A stretch of DNA of 64,000 bases from Streptomyces asoensis (GCF_013085465.1 NZ_CP049838.1:1426001-1490000), one strand, 5' to 3'. Shown: positions 1 to 8,885, counted from the stretch's first letter. The notes: generated by a model not told the origin, from the letters alone. Made by a program: numbers and translations.

Positions 1-2
1 TC

Positions 3-779
3 CTGTTCGCCCATCTGACGGAGCACGGGGAGGTCCGTCCGGGCGACCTGGCGCGGCAGTTCGCCGCCGAGTACCGCCGCGACCCGGGCCGTAAGTACGG
101 CCCGTCCATGCACAGCGTGCTGCGGCGCGTCGGCGAGGGCGAGGACTGGCGGGCGGTGACGACGGGGCAGTTCGGCGGACAGGGTTCCTACGGCAACGGC
201 GCCGCGATGCGGGTCGCCCCGCTGGGGGCCTGGTTCCGGGACGACCTCGCCGCGGTCCGCGAGCAGGCCCGGCTGTCCGCGCTGGCCACCCACGCCCACC
301 CCGAGGCGGTCGCGGGCGCGGTGGCCGTGGCGATCGCCGCCGCGCTGGCGGCCGCCGGCGCGGGTCGGGACGCCCCTGCGCGCGACGCGTTCCTGCGGGA
401 GGTCGCCTCGCACCTGCCGGACAGCGACGTCCGCTCCGGGCTGCTGGTGGCCGCGAGCCTCCCCGAGCGCGCCTCGGTGCGCCATGCGGCGTCCGTGCTG
501 GGCTCGGGGACGCTGATCTCGGCTCCGGACACGGTGCCGTTCGCCCTATGGTCCGCCGCCGGGCACCTGGACGACCTGCCCGAGGCGCTGTGGCAGACCG
601 TCGGCGGGTGGGGCGACCGCGACACGACCTGCGCCATCGCGGGAGGCGTGGTCGCGTCCCGGACCGGCACGGGCGGCGTCCCCGCCACCTGGCGGCAGTC
701 CTGCGAGGCCATCCCCGCCTGGAGCGGCTGGGACGCCGTCACGGCGGCCGGGGCGGTGGGCCGGCACGTCGTCGAGTGA
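3..779 (+). CDS. ADP-ribosylglycohydrolase family protein, 5' end outside the window
   Basis: The reading frame is open from base 3 and lacks its start, so only the C-terminal 258 residues are seen. The segment GNGAAMRVAPLGAWF (codons around 192-236) is the hallmark glycine/asparagine-rich motif of the DraG/ADP-ribosylglycohydrolase fold, which removes ADP-ribose from proteins or small molecules using two metal ions. The flanking alanine-rich helices (AVAGAVAVAIAAALAAAG) also fit this all-helical family. The metal-binding aspartates that usually lie further upstream are not visible. A strong inverted repeat follows the stop. The family is likely; the substrate is unknown. Confidence 0.85.
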   Translation: MFAHLTEHGEVRPGDLARQFAAEYRRDPGRKYGPSMHSVLRRVGEGEDWRAVTTGQFGGQGSYGNGAAMRVAPLGAWFRDDLAAVREQARLSALATHAHPEAVAGAVAVAIAAALAAAGAGRDAPARDAFLREVASHLPDSDVRSGLLVAASLPERASVRHAASVLGSGTLISAPDTVPFALWSAAGHLDDLPEALWQTVGGWGDRDTTCAIAGGVVASRTGTGGVPATWRQSCEAIPAWSGWDAVTAAGAVGRHVVE

Positions 780-802
780 CCGCCACACGGCCGACCGCCG
801 CT

Positions 803-841
803 CGCGCCGGGCGCCCGCGCCGCCCCCGGGCGCCCGGCGCG
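803..841. terminator. Hairpin between convergent genes
   Basis: Bases 803-817 and 827-841 are perfect inverted repeats (15 bp, almost all G/C) around a 9-nt loop. There is no T tract, as is usual for Streptomyces terminators. It sits 24 nt after the glycohydrolase stop and about 90 nt past the ROK kinase stop on the other strand, so it may serve both. Confidence 0.6.
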
Positions 842-933
842 AGCACCGGCACGAGCACCGGCAAGCCGGTCCGCCACCGCCCCACACCGCCGCCTCGACG
901 CCGGAACGTTCCTCCAAGGGCCGCGCGTCGGCG

Positions 934-1899
934 TCAGACCCCCGCCGCCGTGGCGCCCGCCCCCGCCCCGGTGCTCGCCGACAGCGCTGCCGCGGCCGCT
1001 CCCACCAGGCCCGCGTCCGTGCCCATCTGCGCGGGCGTCACGGTCAGGCGCTGGACGAAGGAGAGCGTGGCGTAGTCGCGGAGCGCCCGGCGCAGGGGGG
1101 CGAAGAGCACCTCGCCCGCCTTGCCCACCCCCCCGCCGATCACCGCGATGTCGATCTCGACGAGGGTCGCGGTGGCCGCGATACCGGCGGCCAGAGCCTG
1201 GGCGGCCCGTTCGAAGGACGCCACGGCGACCGGGTCGCCCGCGCGGGCGGCGGCGGCCACCGCGGCCGCGGAGGTGTCACCGTCGGGGCCGGGCAGCCAG
1301 CCGTTCTCCAGGGCCCGACGGGCGATGTGGGGACCGCTGGCGATGCGTTCCACACAGCCGCGCCCACCGCACGGGCACGGGTCCCCGTCGAGTTCGACGC
1401 TGATGTGGCCGATGTGGCCGGCGTTACCGGTCGGGCCGGGGTGCAGTCGGCCGCCCAGGACCAGGCCGCCGCCGACGCCGGTGGAGACCACCATGCACAG
1501 CGCGTTGTCGTGCCCGCGGGCGGCACCCTGCCAGTGTTCGGCCGCCGTGATCGCCACACCGTCGCCGATGAGCTCGACCGGGAGGTTCCCCGTCGCCGCC
1601 CGGACCCGGTCGACCAGCGGAAAGTCGCGCCAGCCGGGCACGTTCACCGGGCTGACCGTGCCCGCCGAGGCGTCCACCGGGCCCGCGCTGCCGATGCCGA
1701 CGGCTCGGGCGCGCCCCCACAGCGGAGCCGCGGTCAGCTCCGCCAGCGTCTCCTCGACGGCCCGCATCACGGTGTCGCCGTTCTCCTGGGCGGGCGTGGG
1801 GCGCTGCGCGCGGGCCAGGATCTTGCCGTCGCCGTCCACCAGCGCTCCGGCGATCTTGGTGCCGCCGATGTCGAGCGCGGCCACGAGGTCGGTGTACAT
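934..1899 (-). CDS. ROK family sugar kinase (glucokinase-like)
   Basis: This 321-residue protein begins MYTDLVAALDIGGTKIAGAL, which contains the ATP-binding DIGGTK loop of ROK kinases at residues 10-15. Around residues 173-182 the motif CPCGGRGCVE is the structural zinc site typical of the family. ROK kinases phosphorylate glucose, N-acetylglucosamine or related hexoses in the cytoplasm. The ATG at 1899 was chosen because it starts just before the conserved domain and is preceded by GGGAGAAACC; the frame stays open further upstream but crosses the intergenic operator. The gene is divergent from a LacI regulator, which suggests sugar-inducible control. The exact sugar cannot be read from sequence. 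Confidence 0.93.
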   Translation of the reverse strand: MYTDLVAALDIGGTKIAGALVDGDGKILARAQRPTPAQENGDTVMRAVEETLAELTAAPLWGRARAVGIGSAGPVDASAGTVSPVNVPGWRDFPLVDRVRAATGNLPVELIGDGVAITAAEHWQGAARGHDNALCMVVSTGVGGGLVLGGRLHPGPTGNAGHIGHISVELDGDPCPCGGRGCVERIASGPHIARRALENGWLPGPDGDTSAAAVAAAARAGDPVAVASFERAAQALAAGIAATATLVEIDIAVIGGGVGKAGEVLFAPLRRALRDYATLSFVQRLTVTPAQMGTDAGLVGAAAAALSASTGAGAGATAAGV

Positions 1900-1997
1900 C
1901 AGTCTGGTTTCTCCCGGTCCACCATGGAAAGGGCTGGCCGGTCCAGCGATTGGGGGACGCGGGCCGGAGATTGCGGTGGACAGTGTCTCCCGCATCT

Positions 1998-2009
1998 GAC
2001 AACGTTGTC
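1998..2009. promoter_or_regulatory. Palindromic operator, probably for the adjacent LacI regulator
   Basis: GACAACGTTGTC is a perfect 12-bp palindrome with the central CG typical of LacI-family operators. It lies in the 234-bp gap between the divergent ROK kinase (start 1899) and LacI regulator (start 2134), so one bound dimer could control both. Confidence 0.7.
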
Positions 2010-2133
2010 CAGGCTCTATGCTCGACGCCACATCCTCATACAAACCCTGGGACCCACGCATCCCCGTGCGCAACATCTTGTGGACGGCGTGCATGGCCGA
2101 CCTCCCGTGGACGACAGGACAGGACACAGCATC

Positions 2134-3171
2134 GTGCCCGAGACGCAGCGCCGGCCCGAGAGCCGTTACGGCAACCGTCCCACCATGAAGGACGTCGCCG
2201 CGCGCGCCGGAGTCGGCCTGAAGACGGTCTCGCGCGTGGTGAACGGCGAGCCGGGTGTCACGCCCGAGACGGAACGCCGTGTCCAGGAGGCCATCGACGC
2301 GCTCGGCTTCCGTCGCAACGACAGCGCCCGGGTGCTGCGCAAGGGCAGCACGGCCAGTATCGGCCTGGTCCTGGAGGACCTCGCCGACCCGTTCTACGGG
2401 CCGCTCAGCCGCGCGGTGGAGGAAGTCGCCCGCGCCCACGGGGCATTGCTCATCAACGGCTCCAGCGCCGAGGACCCGGACCGGGAGCAGGAGCTGGCGC
2501 TGGCGCTTTGCGCGCGCCGGGTGGACGGTCTGGTGGTGATCCCGGCCGGTGACGACCACCGGTACCTGGAGCCCGAGATCAAGGCGGGCGTCGCCACGGT
2601 GTTCGTGGACCGGCCGGCCGGGCAGATCGACGCCGACTGCGTCCTGTCGGACAACTTCGGCGGCGCCCGCGAGGGCGTCACCCATCTCGTGTCGCACGGG
2701 CACCGCCGGATCGGCTTCATCGGCGACATGCCCCGCATCCACACCGCCGCCGAGCGTCTGCGCGGCTACCGGGCGGCGATGGAGGACGCCGGCATACCGG
2801 TCGAGGACGCCTGGATGTCGCTGGGCGCCACCGATCCCCTGCGGGTGCGCCGCGCGGCCGAGGAGATGCTGTCCGGGCCCGTACCGGTGACGGCGATCTT
2901 CTCGGGCAACAACCGGGTGACGGTCACCGTGATCCGGGTGCTCGCCGAGCGGGCCCGGCGGGTCGCCCTGGTGGCCTTCGACGACCTGGAGCTCGCCGAC
3001 CTGCTCCAGCCGGGGGTCACGGTGGTCGCCCAGGACGCGGCCACTCTGGGCCGGACCGCCGCGGAGCGCCTGTTCGGGCAGCTGGACGGCACCCTGATCA
3101 CCCCCGAGCGCATCGAACTGCCGACCCGGCTCGTCACGCGCGGCTCGGGCGAGCTGCCGCCGGCCGACTGA
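2134..3171 (+). CDS. LacI family transcriptional regulator
   Basis: The 345-residue product carries an N-terminal helix-turn-helix and hinge (TMKDVAARAGVGLKTVSRVV, residues about 17-36), followed by a periplasmic-binding-protein-like effector domain (ASIGLVLEDLADPFYGPLSR onwards). The GTG at 2134 is preceded by AGGACAGGACAC; an ATG at 2185 is possible but would cut into the residues before the first helix. The frame extends far upstream over the kinase gene, which is not credible. The divergent kinase and the palindrome at 1998 suggest that it represses both genes until a sugar binds. The protein lacks the usual long C-terminal tail but is close to normal length. Confidence 0.93.
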   Translation: MPETQRRPESRYGNRPTMKDVAARAGVGLKTVSRVVNGEPGVTPETERRVQEAIDALGFRRNDSARVLRKGSTASIGLVLEDLADPFYGPLSRAVEEVARAHGALLINGSSAEDPDREQELALALCARRVDGLVVIPAGDDHRYLEPEIKAGVATVFVDRPAGQIDADCVLSDNFGGAREGVTHLVSHGHRRIGFIGDMPRIHTAAERLRGYRAAMEDAGIPVEDAWMSLGATDPLRVRRAAEEMLSGPVPVTAIFSGNNRVTVTVIRVLAERARRVALVAFDDLELADLLQPGVTVVAQDAATLGRTAAERLFGQLDGTLITPERIELPTRLVTRGSGELPPAD

Positions 3172-3177
3172 GACGCC

Positions 3178-3915
3178 ATGGACGCCCGCCACGAGCACCG
3201 CACACTTCGGGCGCTGGGCCTGGCCGACGCGCCGCGCGACCATCCGCTGAGCTATCCCGGCGCCTGGCCGGCCGCGTCCGGGCTGCTCCGCGGTGACGAA
3301 CTGCTGCCGCTGGACCGGCTGACGCATCCCGGCCGCACTCCGGTCGTGGCCGTCGGATCCAACGCCAGTCCTGCCCAACTGCGGCACAAGATGGCCGAGT
3401 TGGGGGTCAGTTCACCCATCCCCATGGTGAAGGCCCGGGTGACGGGCATCGACATCGGCGTCTCGGCGCATGTCAGCCGCGTCGGCTATGTGTCCGCGTC
3501 CCCGGTCGACGCCCCCGCCGTCACACGGGAGTTGTTCGTCATCTGGCTGGACCCGGAACAACTCGCCCTGATCGACGCGACGGAGCCGAACTACGACCGG
3601 GTCCTGCTGCCCGCGCCGGGCTTCCGGGTCGAGCTGGAGAACGGCGAGGCCCTCCTCGACGCGTTCGCGTACGTTAACCACCATGGTGTGCTGCACAACG
3701 GCGACGGCGTGCCGCGCAGCCATCCCGGGCAGCGCGCCCTGATCACCGAACTCCTTGAGCAGTCACCGGCGTTGCGACTGCTGTTCGGGTCGACACCGGA
3801 GGAGTTCTGTGCCCGCGCCCGGGCCGACGCACGGCTGTGCGAGCAGGGTACCCGCCTGTTCGCGGAAGAGAAGATGGTGACCGCGTCCGGCCTGGAACAC
3901 CTGCGCGTCCGATAA
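3178..3915 (+). CDS. Gamma-glutamylcyclotransferase-like hypothetical protein
   Basis: A 245-residue protein starting 6 nt after the lacI stop, so probably co-transcribed. Residues 57-65 (VVAVGSNAS) resemble the loop at the start of gamma-glutamylcyclotransferase-like (GGCT/AIG2) folds, where a short Gly-Ser-Asn motif binds substrate. The stretch LFVIWLDPEQLALIDATEPNY is also like the region of that fold carrying a catalytic acidic residue. No signal peptide or membrane segment is seen. The fold assignment is tentative and no substrate can be proposed. It might equally be a streptomycete-specific protein of unknown function. Confidence 0.6.
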   Translation: MDARHEHRTLRALGLADAPRDHPLSYPGAWPAASGLLRGDELLPLDRLTHPGRTPVVAVGSNASPAQLRHKMAELGVSSPIPMVKARVTGIDIGVSAHVSRVGYVSASPVDAPAVTRELFVIWLDPEQLALIDATEPNYDRVLLPAPGFRVELENGEALLDAFAYVNHHGVLHNGDGVPRSHPGQRALITELLEQSPALRLLFGSTPEEFCARARADARLCEQGTRLFAEEKMVTASGLEHLRVR

Positions 3916-4001
3916 AGTGATCGAACGGCATCGCGTGTCGGTCACCGGCCGGGTGAGGCATGGAGGTGCCCGTGAGTTTGCCTTACGGAGGCATTCCACA
4001 C

Positions 4002-4391
4002 ATGTCAGTCGAGTTGAACCACACCATCATCCACTCCCGTGACAACCGGGAGTCCGCCGAGTTCCTCGCCCACATCCTGGGACTCGAAGTCGGGCCCGAG
4101 TGGGGCCCGTTCGTCCCCGTGAACACCAGCAACGGCGTCACCCTGGACTTCGCCGCCATCCCGGTGGAGTCGATCGTCATGCAGCACTACGCGTTCCTCG
4201 TCTCGGACGAGGAGTTCGACGCGGCCTTCGAGCGGATCGAGCGGGCGGGGATCACGTACTTCGCCGATCCGCACGGCAAGCAGCCGGGTGAGATCAACCA
4301 TCACCACGGCGGCCGGGGTGTGTACTTCATGGATCCGGCCGGGCACGGCATGGAGATCATCACGACCCCGTACACCTTTCCTGAGCAGTAG
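4002..4391 (+). CDS. VOC family (glyoxalase/dioxygenase-fold) protein
   Basis: A 129-residue single-domain protein: SVELNHTIIHSRDNRESAEF at the start and MDPAGHGMEIITTPY at the end are typical of the vicinal-oxygen-chelate fold, with His near the N-terminus and a Glu near the C-terminus as likely metal ligands. The internal HHHGGRGVYF adds further histidines. The ATG at 4002 is chosen over an upstream in-frame start at 3960 because ACGGAGGC lies 10 nt before it. Members include glyoxalase I, fosfomycin-type resistance enzymes and extradiol dioxygenases; the substrate here is unknown. It stands alone between two unrelated genes. Confidence 0.88.
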   Translation: MSVELNHTIIHSRDNRESAEFLAHILGLEVGPEWGPFVPVNTSNGVTLDFAAIPVESIVMQHYAFLVSDEEFDAAFERIERAGITYFADPHGKQPGEINHHHGGRGVYFMDPAGHGMEIITTPYTFPEQ

Positions 4392-4478
4392 TCGCCCCTG
4401 AGGGCCGGTGGCCGGTCGGGGTCTCCCACCCCGGCCGGTCACACCCCCTCCGCGCTGTCGCCCTGCCACCCTGCTGCC

Positions 4479-5783
4479 CTACTGTCCGGAGACCGTCAGA
4501 TCGCCTCGGCGCGGTGTCGCGAAGCCCTCCAGGGCAGCCCGGGTGAGCCCGGTCGCGTCGGTCACCTCGGCGGGGTCGAGGGCGCCGCAGTCCAGGCCGC
4601 GCAGCAGATAGCCGCTGAGGGCCTTGGCTGTCGCGGGCTCGTCCATCACATCGCCGCCGGCCCGGTTGGCATACCGCGAGAGCCGCTCGGCGGCCTGGGC
4701 GAAGCCCTCCCGGTAGAAGGCGAAGACGGCCGCGTAGCGGGTGGGGATGTGGCCGGGGTGCATGTCCCAGCCCTGGTAATAGGCGCGGGACAGGGCACGG
4801 CGGGTGAGGCCGTAGTGCAGCCGCCAGGCGGCGTGGACCTGCTCGGTCGGGCCGACCGGCAGCACGTTCGTGGAGCCGTCCGAGACGCGTACCCCGGTTC
4901 CGGCCGCCGCGACCTGCATGATCGCCTTGGCGTGGTCGGCGGCGGGGTGGTCGCTGGCCTGGTAGGCGGCGGAGACGCCGAGGCAGGCGCTGTAGTCGAA
5001 GGTGCCGTAGTGGAGGCCGGTGGCGCGGCCCCGGGCCGCCTGGATCATGCGGGCGACCGTCGCGGTGCCGTCGGTGGCGAGGATGGACTGGCTGGTCTCG
5101 ATCTGGATCTCGAAGCCGAGCCGTCCGGCGTCGAGGCCCCGCGCCTGCTCGAAGGCTTCCAGGAGCCGGACCATCGCGGTGACCTGCTCCGCGTAGGTCA
5201 CCTTCGGGAGGGTCAGGACCAGGCCGTCGGGGAGGCCGCCGTTCTCCATCAGGCCGGTGAGGAAGATGTCGAGGGTGCGGATGCCCCGGTCGCGTACCGC
5301 GGCCTCCATGCACTTCATGCGGATGCCCATGTACGGGGCCGCGGTGCCCTTCGCGCTCGCCTCCGCGATCAGCCGGGCCGCGCGGGCGGCCGTCGCGTCC
5401 TCCTCGGCGTCCGGGCGGGGGCCGTAGCCATCCTCGAAGTCGACGCGCAGGTCCTCGATGGGCTCGCGCTCCAGCTTGGCCCGCACGCGCGCGTACACGG
5501 GCTCGGCGAGGTCGTCGGAGAGGCCGAGGCAGGCAGCGAAGGAAGCCGCGTCGGGGGCGTGCTCGTCGAGGGCGGTGAGGGCACGGTCTCCCCAGGAGCG
5601 GATCGTGTCGGCGTCGAAGGCGTCACCGGGGACGTAGACGGTGTGGACGGGCTGGCGGGTGCCGGGGTCGCCGGGGTAGCGGCGGTCGAGTTCGGCGTCG
5701 ACCGGGGCGAGGGAGGCGCTGATCTCCTCGCTGACGGCGCCCGCGAGGCTCGTCGTGACCGTCTCCTGTTGGCCCTGACCCAT
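4479..5783 (-). CDS. Aldolase/citrate lyase-like enzyme (DUF6986 type)
   Basis: The 434-residue product resembles HpcH/HpaI and citrate lyase beta-type enzymes with a TIM-barrel that cleaves or forms carbon-carbon bonds near a carboxylate. Seen in sequence: VDFEDGYGPRPDAEED (a metal-binding acidic loop), MKCMEAAVRDRGIRTLDIF, GFEIQIETSQSI and HYGTFDYSACLG. The ATG at 5783 follows GGAGGGTGT by a good distance; longer upstream starts would read through the regulatory palindrome at 5801. I recognise the family as one usually named DUF6986 in actinobacteria. Its substrate is not established as far as I know. The IclR-type operator upstream suggests control together with small-acid metabolism such as glyoxylate. 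Confidence 0.82.
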   Translation of the reverse strand: MGQGQQETVTTSLAGAVSEEISASLAPVDAELDRRYPGDPGTRQPVHTVYVPGDAFDADTIRSWGDRALTALDEHAPDAASFAACLGLSDDLAEPVYARVRAKLEREPIEDLRVDFEDGYGPRPDAEEDATAARAARLIAEASAKGTAAPYMGIRMKCMEAAVRDRGIRTLDIFLTGLMENGGLPDGLVLTLPKVTYAEQVTAMVRLLEAFEQARGLDAGRLGFEIQIETSQSILATDGTATVARMIQAARGRATGLHYGTFDYSACLGVSAAYQASDHPAADHAKAIMQVAAAGTGVRVSDGSTNVLPVGPTEQVHAAWRLHYGLTRRALSRAYYQGWDMHPGHIPTRYAAVFAFYREGFAQAAERLSRYANRAGGDVMDEPATAKALSGYLLRGLDCGALDPAEVTDATGLTRAALEGFATPRRGDLTVSGQ

Positions 5784-5800
5784 TCCACACCCTCCGGTTT

Positions 5801-5815
5801 TTCCGCTGTACGGAA
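5801..5815. promoter_or_regulatory. IclR-type palindromic operator
   Basis: TTCCGCTGTACGGAA is a perfect inverted repeat (TTCCG, 5-nt spacer, CGGAA) 18 nt upstream of the DUF6986 start. Operators of this shape are typical of IclR-family regulators. A partial second copy (TCCGTAGAGCG) follows at about 5823-5833. No IclR gene lies in the window. Confidence 0.55.
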
Positions 5816-5967
5816 TCAACAATCCGTAGAGCGAAGTTATCCGTGCAGCTTCCGGCAGGTCAACACCCTGTCCACGGCTCGGCCCCTCGCGTTCACCGCC
5901 GTATCCATGCCCTCTTCCGTACAAGGGTTCACACCTTCATCCTGACTCACGAGACAAAGGGGAACAC

Positions 5968-6888
5968 ATGACGGACAGCAGTGGGCCGACCCGACGGGCG
6001 GGGCTGCGCACGGCCTTGGCCGTCCTGGCCACCGTGCCCGTGCTGGGCACGGCAGGGTCGTCCGCCACCCGGCACGAGAGCCCGGCGCGCGGGCCGCTTC
6101 GGCCCGCGACCGTGCCGCCGCTGAAGGTCATGACCTTCAATCTGCGCTACACGGGCGCCAAGGACGCCCACACCTGGGCGGTCCGCCGTCCGGTGATGCG
6201 CGCACTGCTGCACCGGGCGGCTCCGCACGTCATCGGCACGCAGGAGGGTCTGCCGGCACAGTTGCGCGACATCGAGGCCGACTTCGGTCCGCACTACGAC
6301 TGGATCGGCAAGGGCCGCAGCGTGGAAGACCCGGAGGCGGTGGCCGTCTTCTACGACACCCGCCGGCTCGCCCCGGTCGAGCACGCACACTTCTGGCTCT
6401 CCGACACACCCGAAGTGCTCGGCTCCAACACCTGGGGGGCGGACTACCCCCGCATGGTCACCTGGGTCCGCTTCCGTGATCTGCGCGCGAGGCAGGAGTT
6501 CTACCTCCTCAACACCCATCTCGACAACGCCAGCCAGTACGCGCGCGTGCGCTCCGCAGACCTGATCGCCACACGGATCGCCGGCTTGGACCGCTCCCTG
6601 CCGCTACTGCTGACCGGCGACTTCAACGCCATCGCCCACGTCAATCCGGTCTATGACAGGCTGCTGGACGCCGGGCTCGTCGACACCTGGGACACGGCAC
6701 GCGCGCATGGCGGGGCCTATGCGACCTACCACGGGTACAAGCCGCTCACGCCGAACGGGGACCGCATCGACTGGATCCTGGCGACGCCGGGCGTCACCGT
6801 CCACCGCGAGTGGACCGACACCTTCCACCTGGACGGCCAGTACCCGAGCGATCACCTGCCGGTGCAGGCCTCCATGACCCTGGAATGA
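5968..6888 (+). CDS. Secreted endonuclease/exonuclease/phosphatase family protein
   Basis: A 306-residue protein whose N-terminus (RRAGLRTALAVLATVPVLGTAG) looks like a signal peptide with a twin-arginine start. The mature part has the full set of EEP-fold motifs: MTFNLRY, GTQEGLP (metal-binding Glu), LNTHLDN, GDFNA, DRIDWI and SDHLPV (catalytic Asp-His). Enzymes of this fold hydrolyse phosphodiester or phosphomonoester bonds in nucleic acids, sphingomyelin or inositol phosphates. Export suggests phosphate or nucleotide scavenging. A clear AAAGGGG ribosome-binding site precedes the ATG. The gene ends at a strong bidirectional hairpin. Confidence 0.92.
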   Translation: MTDSSGPTRRAGLRTALAVLATVPVLGTAGSSATRHESPARGPLRPATVPPLKVMTFNLRYTGAKDAHTWAVRRPVMRALLHRAAPHVIGTQEGLPAQLRDIEADFGPHYDWIGKGRSVEDPEAVAVFYDTRRLAPVEHAHFWLSDTPEVLGSNTWGADYPRMVTWVRFRDLRARQEFYLLNTHLDNASQYARVRSADLIATRIAGLDRSLPLLLTGDFNAIAHVNPVYDRLLDAGLVDTWDTARAHGGAYATYHGYKPLTPNGDRIDWILATPGVTVHREWTDTFHLDGQYPSDHLPVQASMTLE

Positions 6889-6901
6889 GCCCTGGAATGA
6901 G

Positions 6902-6940
6902 CCGAGGCCCCCGTGACCTGCGCGGTCACGGGGGCCTCGG
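6902..6940. terminator. Bidirectional terminator between the EEP gene and etfA
   Basis: Bases 6902-6918 and 6924-6940 form a perfect 17-bp stem with a 5-nt loop (TGCGC). It lies 14 nt after one stop codon and 24 nt beyond the etfA stop on the other strand, the expected place for a shared terminator. Confidence 0.85.
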
Positions 6941-6963
6941 ACAGTCCTGCGACTGCCGGGTGA

Positions 6964-7926
6964 TCAGCCCTTGCGGGTGTTGATCTCCTCGGTGAGCTGC
7001 GGGACGACGTCGAACAGGTCGCCGACGACGCCGTAGTCGACGAGGTCGAAGATCGGGGCCTCGGCGTCCTTGTTGACGGCCACGATGGTCTTCGAGGTCT
7101 GCATGCCGGCGCGGTGCTGGATGGCGCCGGAGATGCCGTTGGCGATGTAGAGCTGCGGCGAGACGGACTTGCCGGTCTGGCCGACCTGGTTGGTGTGCGG
7201 GTACCAACCGGCGTCCACGGCGGCGCGGGAGGCGCCGACGGCCGCGCCGAGGGAGTCGGCGAGGGACTCGATGATCGCGAAGTTCTCGGCGCCGTTGACG
7301 CCGCGGCCGCCGGAGACCACGATCGCGGCCTCGGTCAGCTCCGGGCGCCCGGTCGACTCACGCGGCGTGCGGCCGGTGACCTTGGTGCCGGTGGCCTGGG
7401 CGGAGAAGGTCACGGCGAGGGCCTCGACGGCACCGGCGGCCGGGGCTGCCTCGACGGCGGCCGAGTTCGGCTTCACGGTGATGACCGGGGTGCCCTTGGA
7501 GACACGGGACTTGGTGGTGAAGGACGCGGCGAACACCGACTGGGTGGCCACCGGGCCCTCGTCGCCGGCCTCGAGGTCGGTCGCGTCCGTGATGATGCCG
7601 GAGCCGATGCGCAGCGCCAGACGGGCGGCGATCTCCTTGCCCTCGGCGGAGGACGGGACCAGCACGGCGGCCGGGGAGACGGCGGCGACGGCGGCCTGGA
7701 GCGCGTCGACCTTCGGTACGACGAGGTAGTCGGCGTACTCGGACGCGTCGGAGGTCAGGACGCGGGTCGCGCCGTGCTCGGCGAGCGCGGCGGCGGTGTT
7801 CTCGGCGCCCGGGCCGAGGGCGACGGCGACCGGCTCACCGATGCGGCGGGCCAGCGTCAGCAGCTCCAGGGTGGGCTTGCGGACGGCGCCGTCCACGTGG
7901 TCGACGAAGACGAGGACTTCAGCCAT
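6964..7926 (-). CDS. etfA: Electron transfer flavoprotein, alpha subunit
   Basis: The 320-residue product has the ETF domain at the N-terminus ([20 protein letters not shown]) and the C-terminal FAD-binding domain, with [20 protein letters not shown] followed by [13 protein letters not shown]. These are diagnostic of EtfA/FixB. With EtfB it carries electrons from acyl-CoA dehydrogenases and other flavoprotein dehydrogenases to ETF-quinone oxidoreductase. AGGAGAG lies at a good distance before the ATG. It is 50 nt downstream of etfB in the same direction, so the two form an operon with etfB first. Confidence 0.97.
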   Translation of the reverse strand: MAEVLVFVDHVDGAVRKPTLELLTLARRIGEPVAVALGPGAENTAAALAEHGATRVLTSDASEYADYLVVPKVDALQAAVAAVSPAAVLVPSSAEGKEIAARLALRIGSGIITDATDLEAGDEGPVATQSVFAASFTTKSRVSKGTPVITVKPNSAAVEAAPAAGAVEALAVTFSAQATGTKVTGRTPRESTGRPELTEAAIVVSGGRGVNGAENFAIIESLADSLGAAVGASRAAVDAGWYPHTNQVGQTGKSVSPQLYIANGISGAIQHRAGMQTSKTIVAVNKDAEAPIFDLVDYGVVGDLFDVVPQLTEEINTRKG

Positions 7927-7976
7927 GGGATTGCTCTCCTGCGAAACGAAGTTGAGGGGCGGTCGGCGAAGGGCCT

Positions 7977-8765
7977 TTAGATGAACTTCTGGCCCGCGAG
8001 GAACTCGGCGAGCTGCTTGCCGCCCTCGCCCTCGTCCTTGACGATCGTGCCGGCGGTGCGGGCCGGACGCTCGGTCGCGGAGTCGACCGCGGTCCAGGCG
8101 CCCTCGAGGCCGACCTCTTCGGCCTCCAGGTCCAGGTCCGACAGGTCCCAGGACTGAACCGGCTTCTTCTTGGCCGCCATGATGCCCTTGAACGACGGGT
8201 AACGCGCCTCGCCCGACTGGTCGGTGACCGACACGACGGCCGGCAGGGAGGCCTCGAGCTGCTCGCTCGCGGCGTCGCCGTCGCGGCGGCCCTTGACGGT
8301 GCCGCCCTCGACCGAGACCTCGGAGAGCAGGGTGACCTGCGGGACGCCCAGACGCTCGGCCAGCAGGGCCGGGACGACGCCCATGGTGCCGTCGGTGGAG
8401 GCCAGGCCGGAGATGACCAGGTCGTAGCCGGCCTTCTCGATCGCCTTGGCCAGCACCAGGGAGGTGCCGATGGCGTCGGTGCCGTGCAGGTCGTCGTCCT
8501 CGACGTGGATCGCCTTGTCGGCGCCCATGGACAGGGCCTTGCGGAGCGCGTCCTTGGCGTCCTCGGGGCCCACCGTCAGGACGGTGATCTCCACGTCGTC
8601 GTCGGAGTTCTCGGAGATCTGCAGCGCCTGCTCGACCGCGTACTCGTCGAGCTCGGAGAGCAGACCGTCCACGTCGTCCCGGTCGACGGTCAGGTCATCG
8701 GCGAAGTGCCGGTCGCCAGTGGCGTCGGGCACGTACTTCACAGTGACAACGATCCTCAAGCTCAC
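7977..8765 (-). CDS. etfB: Electron transfer flavoprotein, beta subunit
   Basis: The 262-residue protein starts with MSLRIVVTVKYVPDATGDRH and contains DEYAVEQALQI, TVGPEDAKDALRKALSMGAD and DLVISGLASTDGTMG, the usual ETF-beta landmarks including the AMP-binding region. It starts with GTG, preceded by GTAGGAGAG. It forms the heterodimer with EtfA and serves beta-oxidation and amino-acid catabolism. A palindrome about 109 nt upstream (8874-8885) could be an operator for a fatty-acid-type TetR regulator. Confidence 0.97.
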   Translation of the reverse strand: MSLRIVVTVKYVPDATGDRHFADDLTVDRDDVDGLLSELDEYAVEQALQISENSDDDVEITVLTVGPEDAKDALRKALSMGADKAIHVEDDDLHGTDAIGTSLVLAKAIEKAGYDLVISGLASTDGTMGVVPALLAERLGVPQVTLLSEVSVEGGTVKGRRDGDAASEQLEASLPAVVSVTDQSGEARYPSFKGIMAAKKKPVQSWDLSDLDLEAEEVGLEGAWTAVDSATERPARTAGTIVKDEGEGGKQLAEFLAGQKFI

Positions 8766-8873
8766 GCCGGCTCTCCTACTGCATCGTCAGTTTTCGGCTG
8801 CCTTCTTCCAGGCAGCATAGGCGCCACAAGCGGCCGATCCCGGTCGGGGCGGCCCGCGCTCCGACCGAAATAT

Positions 8874-8885
8874 TACTCGTCAGTA
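8874..8885. promoter_or_regulatory. Candidate operator upstream of etfBA
   Basis: TACTCGTCAGTA is an inverted repeat (TACT, 4 nt, AGTA) in an AT-richer patch of the 218-bp gap upstream of etfB. A second palindrome, AAGCGCTT, lies at 8909-8916. Either could control the operon; no cognate regulator is adjacent. Confidence 0.35.

Noticed and set aside
934..3387. An 817-codon minus-strand frame extending the ROK kinase upstream
   Set aside because: The extra 490 residues run over the operator and the LacI gene and have no family character; the kinase domain starts at its own ATG with a ribosome site.
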